Below are positions 25,641-37,244 of a stretch of 64,000 nt of DNA, one piece after another. Every line of letters begins with the position of its first letter. Position 1 is the stretch's first letter. Source of the DNA: Liolophura sinensis (Eukaryota; Mollusca; Polyplacophora; Chitonida; Chitonidae); NCBI RefSeq assembly GCF_032854445.1, contig NC_088295.1, forward strand, positions 12,077,385 to 12,141,384. The letters run 5' to 3'. The position numbers and the translations under genes are program-made. The notes under the pieces are model-generated. The model was given only the letters and a program-made list of their open reading frames with translations. It was not told where the DNA came from and searched no databases.

Positions 25641-25902
25641 GGGACCTCCATGGCCGAGGTAGTTAGGTCTATAGCGTGGCAGCGCGGGACAATGATCCAA
25701 GAGCCTCTCACCATTGCGGTCTATGATGGCTTCCTCTCCGGCCGTACCTGGGAAGGTCTTGCAACAACCTGCTGGTGGTCGTGGCTTTCCATTGATCTTT
25801 GCCCGCTTTCCACGCCCCATGATGCTGGCTGTCGCCGTTTAAGTGAAATATTCGGCTTCGGTACGACGTAAAACATAAATCAAATAAATAAACAAATAAA
25901 TG
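25641..25902 (+). mobile_element. full-length tRNA-derived SINE
   Basis: The same family as 10892-11154, more diverged in the head (CCATGGCCGAGGTAGTTAGG, then GTGGCAGCGC). It keeps the CCTGCTGGTGGTCGTGGCTT, GATGCTGGCTGTCGCCG and ACGACGTAAAACATAAATC blocks and an AAATAAATAAACAAATAAA tail. Confidence 0.85.
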
Positions 25903-26774
25903 AGTGCGCATTCGGGTGTATTAAATATTTTTTAGTTTGTTATACTCCAATTTATATTAAATTGTAAGGAGTTAAATGGGTGACTCACCCACAATTTCAG
26001 AACTAACAGAATTATTTTACCTGTCTGAATTTAAGACCTGTCTTGTAAACATCAATCTCAAGTAGCATACCCACACAAATATCTCCCTCCAGGATTACAC
26101 AGGCTCCAAAAGTAAACCCCAACCTTTTTAAAAAATCATAAATGTGTCCCCTAAGACATTGTTATCTCAAAATTTACGACATGTTTATGACATTGACATT
26201 GCTTTGTCTCAAACTTGTGTCGGCTTTGAAGTGTCTGATATGTACACAACCCAATGGATTTGCCTTTCAACTATAGGCCTCTACAGTCACTTATTATATA
26301 CGTGGGGACCTATAGGCCTACTGCTTATTCTCAGACAGTCTGTCTGATATGATATTGAATGTCAAAAACGTTTTTTAATAGAGATAATCTGTGCATTTTT
26401 TCGGATCATTTTACGAAAATATCTACTCCTGTCATTTATGGTCATTTATGACGAGGAAGCATTAAATAATGTCAAAGTGATTTATAAAACCTTTTTTAGA
26501 TACTGCACAAAATCAGTGTCCTCAAATAAAGTATACTCTCAATAACTGCGCATTATGATCTTGGTTCCGGTTAAGACTGATGTAGGGCCTACATGTAGTC
26601 ACTCTTAATCACATGTATATATTACCGTCACTGTTGTATCTATTACCTATGGACCGTTTGTCTATAAACACTGTCTACTAATTGGCGTGAAACAAAAGTT
26701 TCGCACCACACGTGTATGTATAGGCCTACATATATAGGGGCTGATTATGTCGCCATTATAATTTTGAAAGGGAT

Positions 26775-26820
26775 GTTACACACACACACGCGCGCACACG
26801 CAACCACCCACACACACAAC
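26775..26820. repeat. CA/CG simple repeat
   Basis: A run of ACACACAC, CGCGCG and CCACCCACACACAC text, a possible Z-DNA-forming stretch. Confidence 0.75.
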
Positions 26821-27059
26821 AAGGAATTTTCTGCATGCGGAGAGGGAAACTTTTACCAGAGTGATAAGAAAAAAAACGAAAAGTTGCAGCTACATGTCAG
26901 AGAAGTGGTTCAAGCACTGATTGAGGGAAGAATTAAGCTTCCAGTGTACTTTCCCTGTGCTCAGATCACTGAGTCGGGCTTCGAGGCAATCCAGCCAATC
27001 ATTTGCCCGCAGGTACCATGATTTAGATGAAACCAAGAACGAAATTGTAACCCGACTGG

Positions 27060-27460
27060 CTGATTATTTCGGAACCCAAGATCTTTTTTTCGGGGAGTTT
27101 TTCTGAAAAAAAAAACTGCCTGAAAAAGAGGCCGGGTGGGATTTTTTTTTTTTTTTGGTTTGGATTGGCTGGATTGTCTGGGAGATCTCGAGCCCGGGGA
27201 TCTTCATTCAGTGATAGTATCACATACACTGGTGTTTCAACAAAAGCTCGAAGCTAAACGTAATCCAATTAGTTTATTATCTCGCGGCCCTAGATCTTTT
27301 TCTGCGAATATTGGGTTTTCTTCCTTCTACTTAAAAAAAGAAAAACTCCCACCTGATCCTTGTTTCTAGGAGTTTTTCTTTCCTTTTTGTCGGGTGAGAA
27401 AAACTCTCACCCGATCTTTTCTTTTTGGGGTGCTTAAAAAGAAAAACTCTGACTGCAAAA
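27060..27460. repeat. cluster of small inverted repeats
   Basis: Repeated AGTTTTTCT and AGAAAAACT motifs occur in opposite orientations, including the perfect stem CGGGTGAGA / TCTCACCCG around an AAAAC loop at about 27391-27413. Several small hairpins are possible. Origin unknown. Confidence 0.6.
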
Positions 27461-28544
27461 CTGGAAAGAACAAGAAAGCACAGTTAAGAAAACCGCCTTG
27501 TCCGTTTTTCGGCTCCGTATCACTGAAATGCATGTTGTCACAGTGATTGCAGTCTTTTGTGAGGGAGGGAGATAGCGTCACTAGATGTCACTACCGTGGG
27601 AAATGTACAGAAAAAACACAATATCCGTCAGTATGAGATATATATCAGACAGAGAATTGTAGAAAAGTGAAGATCATTGCCTTTGGTATAGATGGTATGA
27701 GAGGACCAGTTAGCAAATTGAATAGAAAGATTTTAAATAATTCTTTTCTTGCGTTTGTTTTTCTGTTGTTTTTTTTTTCTTGTTTTTTTTTTGGTTTTTT
27801 TTTTGGTTTTTTTTTCGTGTTGTTTTTTTGCGGGGGTGGGGTGGTTAAGCTATGACTTAAACCTTTGGCAACGACATCAAAAAAACTGTTGATATCTTAT
27901 TTCGATGTGACGATTTTGGACTTCACCTCTTGCAGCAAATTATTCAAGCAGGTCCAAATTTGTGTATTAGACTAGAAGAATTTGGGATCAGTCTGCAAGG
28001 AACACATCCGCATTAGAAAAATGAGACGCAACCGAATGCAAATTTGGCTACATCTGTCCATGACACATTCCCGGTTGAACCTTCCATTCAGCCTGCTAAA
28101 GTGATGTCACAATCCGATATCATCTTCACGTCCAGGTCTGTAAAGTCTAAAACAGCCACAAAAGAATTGTTTAACGATAGATGAACAGTCCTTCAAGATG
28201 TCTGACACTGCTGAAGTCAGCACTTCAAGTAATGTTGACAGATCAGTCTGCAATAAGAATGTGGTATAACAGAGTATGAACTCCGTCAGTCAAGAACAAG
28301 GTGCCACGGAAATCATCCCACTCTTTGTGGTCGTCGCTATGTTAAATGCAATCTATGAGTCATATCCACTCTTTTAAGGAGGAAAAACAACTCGAAATGG
28401 CTCAAGGCAATCTTGAATATGACCACAAGAGCTGGGTGATAATAGTTATCCATTGCATGTGACCCAATAATCCTGTTATATAACTACCAAGGTTATGCAC
28501 TAGATACTCTGACAATCACACAAACCATTACTTAAATATGGGTT

Positions 28545-28700
28545 GCAATTTGCAAATCCCAAACCCAAGTATTATATGTTCTGGTGGTTCTGGCACAGCA
28601 GCACCGCGTTCACGTTCATAAACTTGCGTAGACAAACATGCTCCGGCTTACACAAAGCTGCTCCCCAAAAGACGGGGCCCTCTCCGCCCACCTCCGGAGC
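28545..28700 (+). repeat. left terminal inverted repeat of the element
   Basis: Its reverse complement matches 39122-39280 over about 150 bp. The strongest stretch is CTTTGTGTAAGCCGGAGC, then GTTTGTCTACGCAAG, then GTGCCAGAACC. Outer ends are diverged, so the boundary is approximate and no target duplication could be identified. Confidence 0.7.
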
Positions 28701-29179
28701 GTGTCTGCCTACAGCAGAAAGCAGGCCTCCAATTAAAGATGAGTATATCCGACATATGTGTAGTAGGGTATAGCAATCTGTTACAATGAGAGGGACGAAC
28801 ACATGGACTTGGCTGCTGCTGGGAAAGACGGAATTGTGTGAAGGAAGTAGCCTGAGGGAGTACTGCAGGGTCCACAACGCCCGGTTAGCAAAGGGTAGTA
28901 GGTGCCTCTACGCTTGTCAAGGGTGTGGGACAGGAGTTTTAAAAAACCCTGGCTCGGTGTAAGGGTTGTGGCGCTGCTCGCGCCCGTATGCAGAACTGGC
29001 GTGAAAAGCAGCACACTCAGAGCGGAGTGTGCACAACTAGCCGCCATCGAAATTCCCTATTAGAGAAGGGGAAACACATGACTATACCATACCACCACCA
29101 CGACTAGCCCCCATCAGTTACACATCAGTTCTCCGCCGGAAACGGTCCACACCGGCTCCCCGCAGAAAGCGGCCAACAC

Positions 29180-31725
29180 CAGCCTCACGCCAGAAAAAGC
29201 ATAAATGGCTGACGGACGAGGAGTTCGATAAACACATGAAGGAACTCCTGTCTGAGCCAGACTTGGTCTTCGTGTGAACCCCGTGGGCAGTAGGGATCTA
29301 CCTCAGGGGATGACAGATGGCTGTGCCAGAAGGTACCAAAAGAGACCCAAGACCCTTCTTGGAAGAAGTACGCCCCCTGATCCAGGCAAAACTCAAGGGA
29401 GAGATCAGAGCACTTAACAGGGTTAAGTTCCAACTAGGCCTCAGGTTCCAGGTCCAAAAGGATAACCAAGATGGCAGCGAAGAGTACACCAACCCCGTAC
29501 TCCGCATCAAGCCGGGGACTCTACTCGAGGCCCAAGACATAGACGAGGCTCTAGACAAGGCCTTCCCAAAATCTTAGGGACACTAGAAAGATGAACTCAG
29601 AGATGCTCAGGGTGGGCTGTGGATAGCGTCCAAACACTCTGGCTGGACATTGCGAGGTATCACCCAAAGTGGAGGTGCAGAACGGAGTGGATATCAACAT
29701 CTTCGGATGGCCAATCCCCAAGCCACGAGAATGACCAGAGAGGATTGGCAGGCCCACCACAGCGCGGCAACCTGCCCCGTTTGTGAGAAGCCTCTAGACG
29801 TCGACTCTATCCGCCACCACTGCCATATCACCGGCAAATACATAAGTGTGGCCCATAACGCATGCAACCTAAAGCTGCGCTTGAGCCCTAAAATGACAAC
29901 CATCCCGGAGCGTCTCGACTCTCACCTGCTAATGCAGGTCATGTCGAAGGTGGCAGGCATGATGTCTGTCATCCCCAACACGGAGAAGTGCACCTCCTTT
30001 TCCCTCGGGCAGCTGCGGTTCATCGACAGCGCCCAGTTCCTCCTGGCCTCTCTCGACAGGCTAGTGGCGGCCATCAAGCCAGAGGCCTTCCAAATAATGG
30101 CCAAGTACGAGCACACGCGGGAAAGGCGGGAGCTCCTGTTGCGGAAGGTAGTCTACGCCTACGGGTACAAGGACTCCTTCGAGCGCTTCGAAGAAAAACA
30201 GCTCCCACCTAAGGAAGCCTTCTACAGCAAGCTGTCTGACCAGCACATCCGCGAAGGCGACTATGCCAAGAAGGTCTAGGAGACCTTTGGCTGCCGCAGC
30301 ATAGGAGAATATCACGACATCTACAATTGCACCGACGTTCTTCTCATGGCGGACGTCTGCGAGACCTTCCGGAAGCATGCGGCAGTACGGCCTGGACCCC
30401 GTCCATTACTTCACCTGCCCAAGGCTCTCCTGGGATGCGCTCCTGAAAAAGTAAAGCTGGAGATGCTCACAGACTACGATCAGCAGCTCTTCATGGAGAA
30501 AGTGATACGGGGCGGCATCACTATGGCTTTGAAACGCTATGCAGCAGCCAACAACACCAGGATTGAGGGATATAACCCCAAGCAGCCCAACAGCCACATC
30601 CTCTACCAGGACGCCAGCGGATTCGAGTGGGTAGATAGCGGCGCATCGTGCCAGCGCCTCGGAAAGACAATTGCCAGCCATCCAGCTGACAGCCCAAAGG
30701 GCTACATTTTCGATGTCGACCTGGAGTACCCAGCCAACCTACATAATGCGCACAACTCCTACCCGCTAGCTCCAGAGCATATGGTGGTCCAGAAGGAGTG
30801 GCTGTCAGGGCACCAACACAATCTCCTTGGCGTTGGGGCGGTGTCTACCAAGGTTGAGAAGCTTGAACGTTATGTGTTCCACAACCGCAACCTACAGCTG
30901 TACCTGTCTGTTGGAATGCGACTCACAAAGGTCCACTGGGTCCTCCGCTTTGATCAGAGCCCTTGGATGGAGGCCTACATCCGTATGAACACCGAGCTCC
31001 GAAAAAGGGCCATCAGTGATTTCGAGAAGAACTTGTACAAGCTGATGAACAACTCCGTCTTCGGGAAGATAATAGAGAAGCTCCGCAAGCGTGTGGATAT
31101 TAAGCTAGTACGCTCTGGAGAAGAAGACAAGCTCCGACGCCTAATAGCCAGCCCGGCTTTCGCACGGGCAAACATATTCGACGATGGCCTCGCAGCGCTT
31201 CAGATGCACAAGAGCCTCCTAGTCCTACAGCGGCCTGTCTATGTCATGATGTACGAATTCTACTACAACCAGGTGAAGACCCAGTATGGAGGGCGCTGCC
31301 AGCTCCTCTTCACAGACAGCCTGCTCCTCGAAATCCAGACTGAGGATGTCTACAAGGATATGGCCGAGTACGCGAACCTGTACGACACGTCGGACTACCC
31401 GAAAGACCACCCACTGCACAGCGTTGCGAAAAAGAAGGTCTTGGGGATAATGAAGGACGATTGCGCTGGACGGCCAATTGCTGAGTACACCTTTCTGCAC
31501 CCTAAGATGTACTCCATCCTGGAGGTTGGCAGGGCGAACATCAAGAAGGACAAGGGCGTAAAACAAGCCACCGAGGGCCACCACATCTACGGGCAGCACC
31601 TCAACAAGGTCTCGCTGTCTTCCTTCGACAGTAAGAGCTGGATTGCTGAAGATGGGGTTCGCACCTTGGCTTACGGCCATAGAGATGCACAGACGTGGAT
31701 GGATTTCTCATTGAGGAGATCCTAG
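29180..31725 (+). pseudogene. protein-primed-type family B DNA polymerase relic
   Basis: The pieces resemble the polymerase of Maverick/Polinton and adintovirus-like elements. They include an N-terminal segment (about 29190-29577), a CPVC...HCH...C putative zinc-binding region (29776-29870), a polymerase core segment (30346-31725) and the conserved palm region with a KLMNNSVFG block (about 31036-31062). Lesions: an in-frame TGA near 29607, frameshifts near 29575 and 29720, a TAG at 30277-30279, a compensating frameshift pair between about 30370 and 30450, a deletion near 30625 that removes the first palm catalytic motif, and a shortened acidic motif at 31308-31320 (TDS where the family has two more residues). 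The enzyme cannot be active. Confidence 0.82.
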
Positions 31726-31889
31726 CGTCTTAGAACCCCATCTGGTGGCAGCTGTGTGTCCGAAAGCATTACAAGCAACACCTCACGGACCAAGCCGCGT
31801 GGCGGTCTTCCAGCAGTAGAGTACAGGCTCATCCGGTTTCGTGACAGAGCGCCCAAACTCCTAGAGACCAGACAAGGGTTTGTCGCGAC

Positions 31890-33002
31890 CGCGTTCTAGC
31901 TCTATACCTACCCGTCATACAGAAACACCACAATTTTACTGGATTCCTAAACTGCATAAATCCCCATACAGGGTTCGATTTATTGCGGGTTCAAGAAGAT
32001 GTACCACCAAACTCTTGTTAAAACTACTTACGAGAGCGTTACAAGAAGTAAAGTCATTTTGAAATAAGTATTGTTATGCATTAACAAAAAATTCAGGTGT
32101 CAACTGCATGTGGATTCTTAACAACTCCAAACGTCTTACAGAAGAACTTGATGCTCATATGTATATACCGTACAAAGACGTATCCACATGAAATTTCTCT
32201 ACTCTCTATACTACAATTCCTCACAAAGATCTTATTGAAAGAATATCGTCGTTAATTGTCTCGGTATTTACTAAAACAGGTCACCGTTACATTAACGTCA
32301 GAATGTAACGCTTTCTTTAGTTCTACTATTTATAAAGGTTACCACTCATGGGATGTTACATTATTTGTTGAATTACTTGAATTTCTCATTAATAGCATCT
32401 ATGTGAAATTCAGGGGTACCATTTACCAGCAGTGGATAGGTATCCCAATGGGTACCAAGTGTGCGCCTCTTTTAGCAGACCTATAACTGTTTTCATATGA
32501 ATACGACTATATGCAGAAATTACTGAAAAGTAATATCTTTTAAGCTCGATCCTTTTTATTTAGCAAGCGGTATATAGATGATCTACTGGCGTTAAATAAC
32601 CCCCATATTGCTGAAGTGGTAAAGGAAATCGATTCGCCCTCATTGGATTTGAAGGATACAACAGATGGTCTTCATGGCACATCTTATTTGTATCCATATC
32701 TGTACAAGGACGATCAAGGTCTCCTTTCACGCCGCCTTTACGACAAGAAGGATAACTTCAATTTTGATATTGTAAATTATCCTTATTTGGATAGCAATAT
32801 ACCAAAGGGTCCTGCATATGACGTATACATATCTCGCCTTGTAGCATTTGTCAGATCACAAGTTGTTAGTTCAAAAAATAGTTTGTCAAGGATACTCCAT
32901 CAAACGCCTTCATTCTAAGTTTCTCAAATTTTACAATGAATATAACACTCTCGTTTGCAGGTATGTACAGAGCGTTCAGAATCTCTGGCGACCTGAATTG
33001 TA
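31890..33002 (+). pseudogene. reverse transcriptase relic (Penelope-like or related)
   Basis: Recognisable RT pieces run in order across several frames. A finger region with a WIPKLHK motif lies at about 31937-31960, a palm segment at about 32180-32220, GIPMGTKCAPLLADL at 32439-32483, the catalytic YIDD at 32571-32582 and a C-terminal thumb-like segment at 32616-33000. Stops and frameshifts separate the pieces, although YIDD itself is intact. The LPKLHK-type and GIPMGT motifs favour a Penelope-like or similar RT rather than an LTR RT. No endonuclease or integrase domain was recognised. It may be a nested retroelement or a component of the host element. Confidence 0.72.
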
Positions 33003-33293
33003 ATCAACCACACACACGGCGCTGATATCCTTATGTACATATCTATCGCGGACATTGTACTTAACAACATAGATGGCGATGGTTGACGAGTGTAACCATC
33101 TATCTTGTAGGCAGCTTTTATACAGACCAGAATGTCATGTGTAACATCACAGATGGCGCCTCTTGTAGCATGAGATTTTTACATATTAACGCGAAAGACG
33201 TAATCGTCCGTTACTTTTGAATCACGATCTGTTCGGTTAAGGTCTGTAACGCTCGTCATTTTCGAACTGTATCTAAGGCCGCTTAACCTGGGG
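33003..33293. other. unassigned segment inside the element
   Basis: Sits between the RT relic and the first internal inverted repeat. Two GATGGCG-containing blocks are similar to each other. No coding match is recognised. Confidence 0.35.
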
Positions 33294-33666
33294 CTAGGGG
33301 CCGTAAAGGTAGCCATGCTAATTACATCAGCACGATGCCTTTATGAACAGTTGCAATTAAAGTGCGACTGAGATACCTTGTTTAATTGTTATTTGACCTG
33401 GATCTCATTCATGGGCTACGAATTTGAACTTTGATATGGAATTCATGCCTGGAATATCAACTGCCTGTCCGGCATCATTGAAAACTGATGACCGCTTCTC
33501 TCTTGTGTGTTACCGGCTTTATTTCTAATTTGTATAATTTCTTACGTGCCTTTGTCTTCGGGAGCTAGTGTTAAACGTTGTTTTGGGATTGGATCTGGCG
33601 ATTATCGACTTGGAACGCCCTTTATGGACTACGAATGGTAGAGGAATGTCCGACATGACGCTTATT
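33294..33666 (+). repeat. internal 373-bp inverted repeat, copy 1
   Basis: Nearly identical to the reverse complement of 36254-36625. The outer end begins CTAGGGGCCGTAAAGGTAGC. It contains an open segment encoding a hydrophobic, signal-peptide-like stretch that starts without an ATG. Confidence 0.88.
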
Positions 33667-34488
33667 TTCCCATTGCTGGTATTCCCGCATCCCCTGGCTG
33701 TACAGCTGATTGAGGACACACTCTACCATAACCTCCACTTTGGTGATCTTCAGGCTATAGAAAGATTCAGACCTCCTGTCCCACCGTTCTCCGGCTGTTT
33801 GAGTCTCAAACAGCATCAAGACATCCTTCAGCGATCTGGCTGACACATTCAAGTTTATGTTCCAGAGCCCGTCGGACTAGTTTTTCACAATCTGACTTTG
33901 TTGGAGAACGCGGTCATACAGTATGGAGATGCGCCCGGCAAACTGGTTGCGGATCTGTCTAAGCAGCTCCGGTTAGGTGACCGTATCGAACTCCAGACTA
34001 ATGTTGTCGATGGTGTAAGTGGTGGTTTTACCATCTTTCGTCTTCAGGACCCGGCCGTAATTGAACGTCAGTTTGTACACGGGTCGGTCGGCCAAGGCAC
34101 TCTGATAGAAGGGCATATGGCTTTCAAAATCCAGTGGGATGTACAACCGATTGCCATATGCCCGAGCGATGGTTTTGTCTGCAGCATTATCCACCGCGCA
34201 TGCCGCTTTGACGCGATGAGCGTGTTTTCCCTACCACTGCCTTGATACACCGCATTCTGCCGCTCGTTTCTGGTCAGCCACAGATGGCAATAGCAATGGT
34301 CCTAGGTTATCGACCACAGTGACGTTAGGGTCGAACGAAGTTGGCGTGATCGTGAAGCCCAGACGCGCGGTGCCGGGGACAATGACGTCATGATGGCCGA
34401 TGTTGCGGAAGCGGACACTGAGTGTCTGGTTCTCGTCGGTCTTGCTCCGGATATTTGTGACGACCACGGACTGCCCTACACCTTTCAC
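33667..34488 (-). pseudogene. probable structural (capsid-like) gene relic 1
   Basis: Minus-strand pieces run 34488-34231, then 34250-33973, then 33852-33667, connected by frameshifts and probably internal deletions. The deduced text is beta-rich and uncharged, as in a virion protein, and resembles uncharacterised proteins that accompany these polymerases in invertebrate genomes. By analogy it may be the major capsid-like protein; that is inference. The C-terminal end runs into internal inverted repeat copy 1. Confidence 0.45.
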
Positions 34489-34590
34489 ATCTAAAGGCTA
34501 GCGAAGTCTTCTGAAGGGATTGAACCTGCGTATACACTGAAAGCCATCTTTACTATGTTAGACATCGAAGCACATTGTCTAATATAGAAA

Positions 34591-34854
34591 ATAGCAGATT
34601 ACGGCGACTTCGACGACCGGACTGAGGACGTTGATGCTGATGATGTTGACGATGACACACCTACCCTCCCTGATGTCGATACGACCTCACAACGGGACAC
34701 AACGCGAACCACCAACAGGACCATTATTGAACGAGAGCTTATTAAAGCGGCCATGGATGATGACTACACGGCGCTGGTGGAGGAGGGGCTCACCCTGCCT
34801 TTGGGCGGGATTACACAAAATTTGAAATGGATCGAGGAGGGCAACTGCGCTTAA
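34591..34854 (+). pseudogene. acidic element protein fragment
   Basis: An open frame without an ATG, ending at a TAA. The N-terminal half is strongly acidic (many Asp in the first 30 codons), then Thr/Arg-rich, then a moderately conserved C-terminal part. Function unknown. It may be the front part of the coiled-coil gene at 35180-35657, in the same strand and direction. Confidence 0.4.
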
Positions 34855-35179
34855 TGGCCCATCCAAACTTGGACATTGTCAGCAGACGGACTGGTACCCC
34901 TTTGGCACTCTCCACAGTCGCTTACCGGCGCGTTTGGATTAACGCTGTTAGGGATGTTCTTGGCTTTGTCGACTGAGCACGCCCTACTCGACAGCAATCC
35001 TTGCCTTGGGCAGCAGCCACAGCCCTGCAGACAACGGCGGATGAGCTGGGTGCCGCGGCCGCCATGGTAGACACCCTTGAGAAAAGGATTTGGGCCAGAC
35101 AGCTCAAGATGCCGCTGATACTGTCCAGGAAATAGAAACAACTCTGACAGATAGCGACATCGAACGGACCCCTTAAACG

Positions 35180-35890
35180 ATGCTCCACTCAACGATCCAA
35201 CTTCGAGAAATACGGTGCTTGGACAAGGAGCTGCAAACTATCCGGGGTGAACTCACGAATAACCTCGCCAAGCTGTCAAGGCTCGACGAAGACATAGCTA
35301 GGCAAACACAGAAACTGGGGGAGGCCGAGGATGAATTCTCAGGGCCGTATCGCAGAACGGCTACGTAACTTCGAGGATGAGAGGGCGGCCCGCCTCGAGA
35401 CAGCCTCTTCGACGTGCAAAGCTCTGTGGTCCCAAATCAACCGCATCAGGGAGAACATCAATCCCATCCTTCACGAAGACACCACGCTGGCCGCGTGCAT
35501 CCGCACACTCTTCCTGGAGCAAGAGATCACTATCACCTTTACCCTCACGGCGCTTGGCATGACGATCTCGTTGCTGGTGTTAGCGCTCACCTGGGGCTCT
35601 GCGTTGCCTCCAACGCCCCCTCCTAAGCCAGCCGACAGGGGTTGTCTCAAAGAGTGAGTGAAAATCATCTCCAGGGCCTCGGGCGCGCCCTTGGCAAGCT
35701 GGCTGGGAAAGCGGTTGCAACGCTGCCTGGTATTATCGGCAGTGTTGTGTCATGTGTGTTGAACCTCCATAGAGAAAACAGCTGGATGGCTGCCAGAGAT
35801 TGTCTGGGCTCTGGATATCACTGTAGGCCGCCTATTGCTCGTGGCAGTACGAGGCTGGCTAATCTAGGGACCACAACGGCGGTAACCCAA
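35180..35890 (+). pseudogene. coiled-coil plus membrane-segment element protein
   Basis: Two overlapping frames (35180-35368 and 35331-35657) form a charged heptad-type helical region followed by a strong hydrophobic segment (ALGMTISLLVLALTWG, about 35550-35597) and a proline-rich linker. A third frame (35642-35893) continues with a Gly/Ala-rich amphipathic region (LAGKAVATLPGIIGSVVS). Frameshifts near 35335 and 35650 break it. The layout suggests a membrane-active or minor virion protein; the function is not known. Confidence 0.45.
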
Positions 35891-35944
35891 TAGCAACCAT
35901 CGCTACCAAGAGAGATGTCTTCTCCGCATCGTGGTTGTACGGCG

Positions 35945-37042
35945 CTAACGAGAATGAGTTGTCTGGTGGGCCTTCCTGCTGTTGTGTTTTTGTTGTGGGT
36001 GGAGGGATAACTTCTTGTGCTTCACAATTCCCTTTTCTCCACTCCTCTGGGACAGCAAGGTAGGTGACACTTCTGCCTTCACAACCTCGTTGGCGCCTAG
36101 CTTCTGATCTTCCTTGGCCACGACGATTTTGTTGTTGTAGTCGACTATCTGCCCGATCTGCAGAAGCATGTTTCTGGGCGCCATGTATAGGCCTATGCCG
36201 CTTACAGTCGACTGCACTACTAGCGTACTGTAACACATCCTGGTAGCGTTTGATATAAGCGTCAAGTCCGACATTCCTATACCATTCGTAGTCCATAAAG
36301 GGCGTTCCAAGTCGATAATCGCAAGATCCATTTCCAAAACAACGTTTAACACTAACTCCCGAAGACAAAGGTATGTAAGAAATTATACAAATAAGAAATA
36401 AAGCCGGTAACACACAAGAGAGAAGCGGTCATCAGTTTTCAATGATGCCAGGCAGACAATGAATATTCCAGGCATGAATTCCATATCAAAGTTCAAATTC
36501 GTAGTCCGTGAATGAGTTCCATGTCAAATAACAGCTAAACAAGTATCTCAGTCGAGCTTTCATTGCAACTGTTCATAAAGGCATCATGCTGATGTAATTA
36601 GCATGGCTACCTTTACGGCCCCTAGCCGGATGGAATCGTTTAGGCGCTCTTCGCCCGGCTCCGTGAAGCCTTGAGATTTCTCCACAATGAACGATGCCCA
36701 GGCGTCCACAGCGTCCTGTTCAAAGTAGTCTACGTCCAGAACGCCGTATTTTCTGGGGAACGACATCCTGCTCGGATTGAAGGCTCCGTCGCCAACAGGG
36801 TAGTATCCGATCTTTGTCAAGTAATTGTAAGCTACCACGAGACCGTGATTTACGCCACTCCGCCTCCAGTCCGTATGTGGAGAGACGAAGAACTCCCGGA
36901 AAATCCTTTCATATGCCCTTTTGTCGTAGTGGTTGTCGAACGCCTTCCAGGCTCTGCTCTGGGGTAAGGGGGAGGGGATTACACCGCAACCCGTAGTCGC
37001 GCTCCATACTGCAAAGTTCAGCTGTTTCTGCCAGAACTGCAT
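35945..37042 (-). pseudogene. probable structural gene relic 2, split by an inverted repeat
   Basis: The 5' part is 37042-36632 and the 3' part about 36250-35945; the 372-bp repeat at 36254-36625 lies between them. The 3' part shifts frame near 36200 and ends in a Thr/Pro-rich, hydrophobic-tailed segment (a 3' frame runs to 35859). The deduced protein resembles large uncharacterised proteins of this element class and may be a minor capsid component; function is inferred from context only. Confidence 0.45.
36254..36625 (-). repeat. internal 372-bp inverted repeat, copy 2
   Basis: The reverse complement of 33294-33666 with a few substitutions. It interrupts the minus-strand structural gene relic. 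Confidence 0.88.
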
Positions 37043-37244
37043 TGGGTTGGTATTTCAAGCTTGGACTATGGAAACGCTGGTTACTGATGGTAGGCAGTAC
37101 TTCTCGAACACATCTGTGAATTGAGCCTGGAAGGCCTTACCCTCGCTCACGTAGATGTCAGAGCATACGAGATGATCTGTGTGGATTTGGACGATATGCA
37201 ATGTGTTGGCCTTGTAAGTGGCCACTCTATTGAAGCTGTAGGCC

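Larger units (their letters stand above)
25239..28540. other. intergenic region upstream of RSAD1
   Basis: No gene is recognised. It holds a full SINE (25641-25902), a CA/CG-rich tract (about 26775-26820), a GTTTTTC/GAAAAAC hairpin cluster (27060-27460) and a T-rich stretch (27760-27830). Short frames cross these simple repeats. The RSAD1 promoter should lie just above 25238. Confidence 0.5.
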
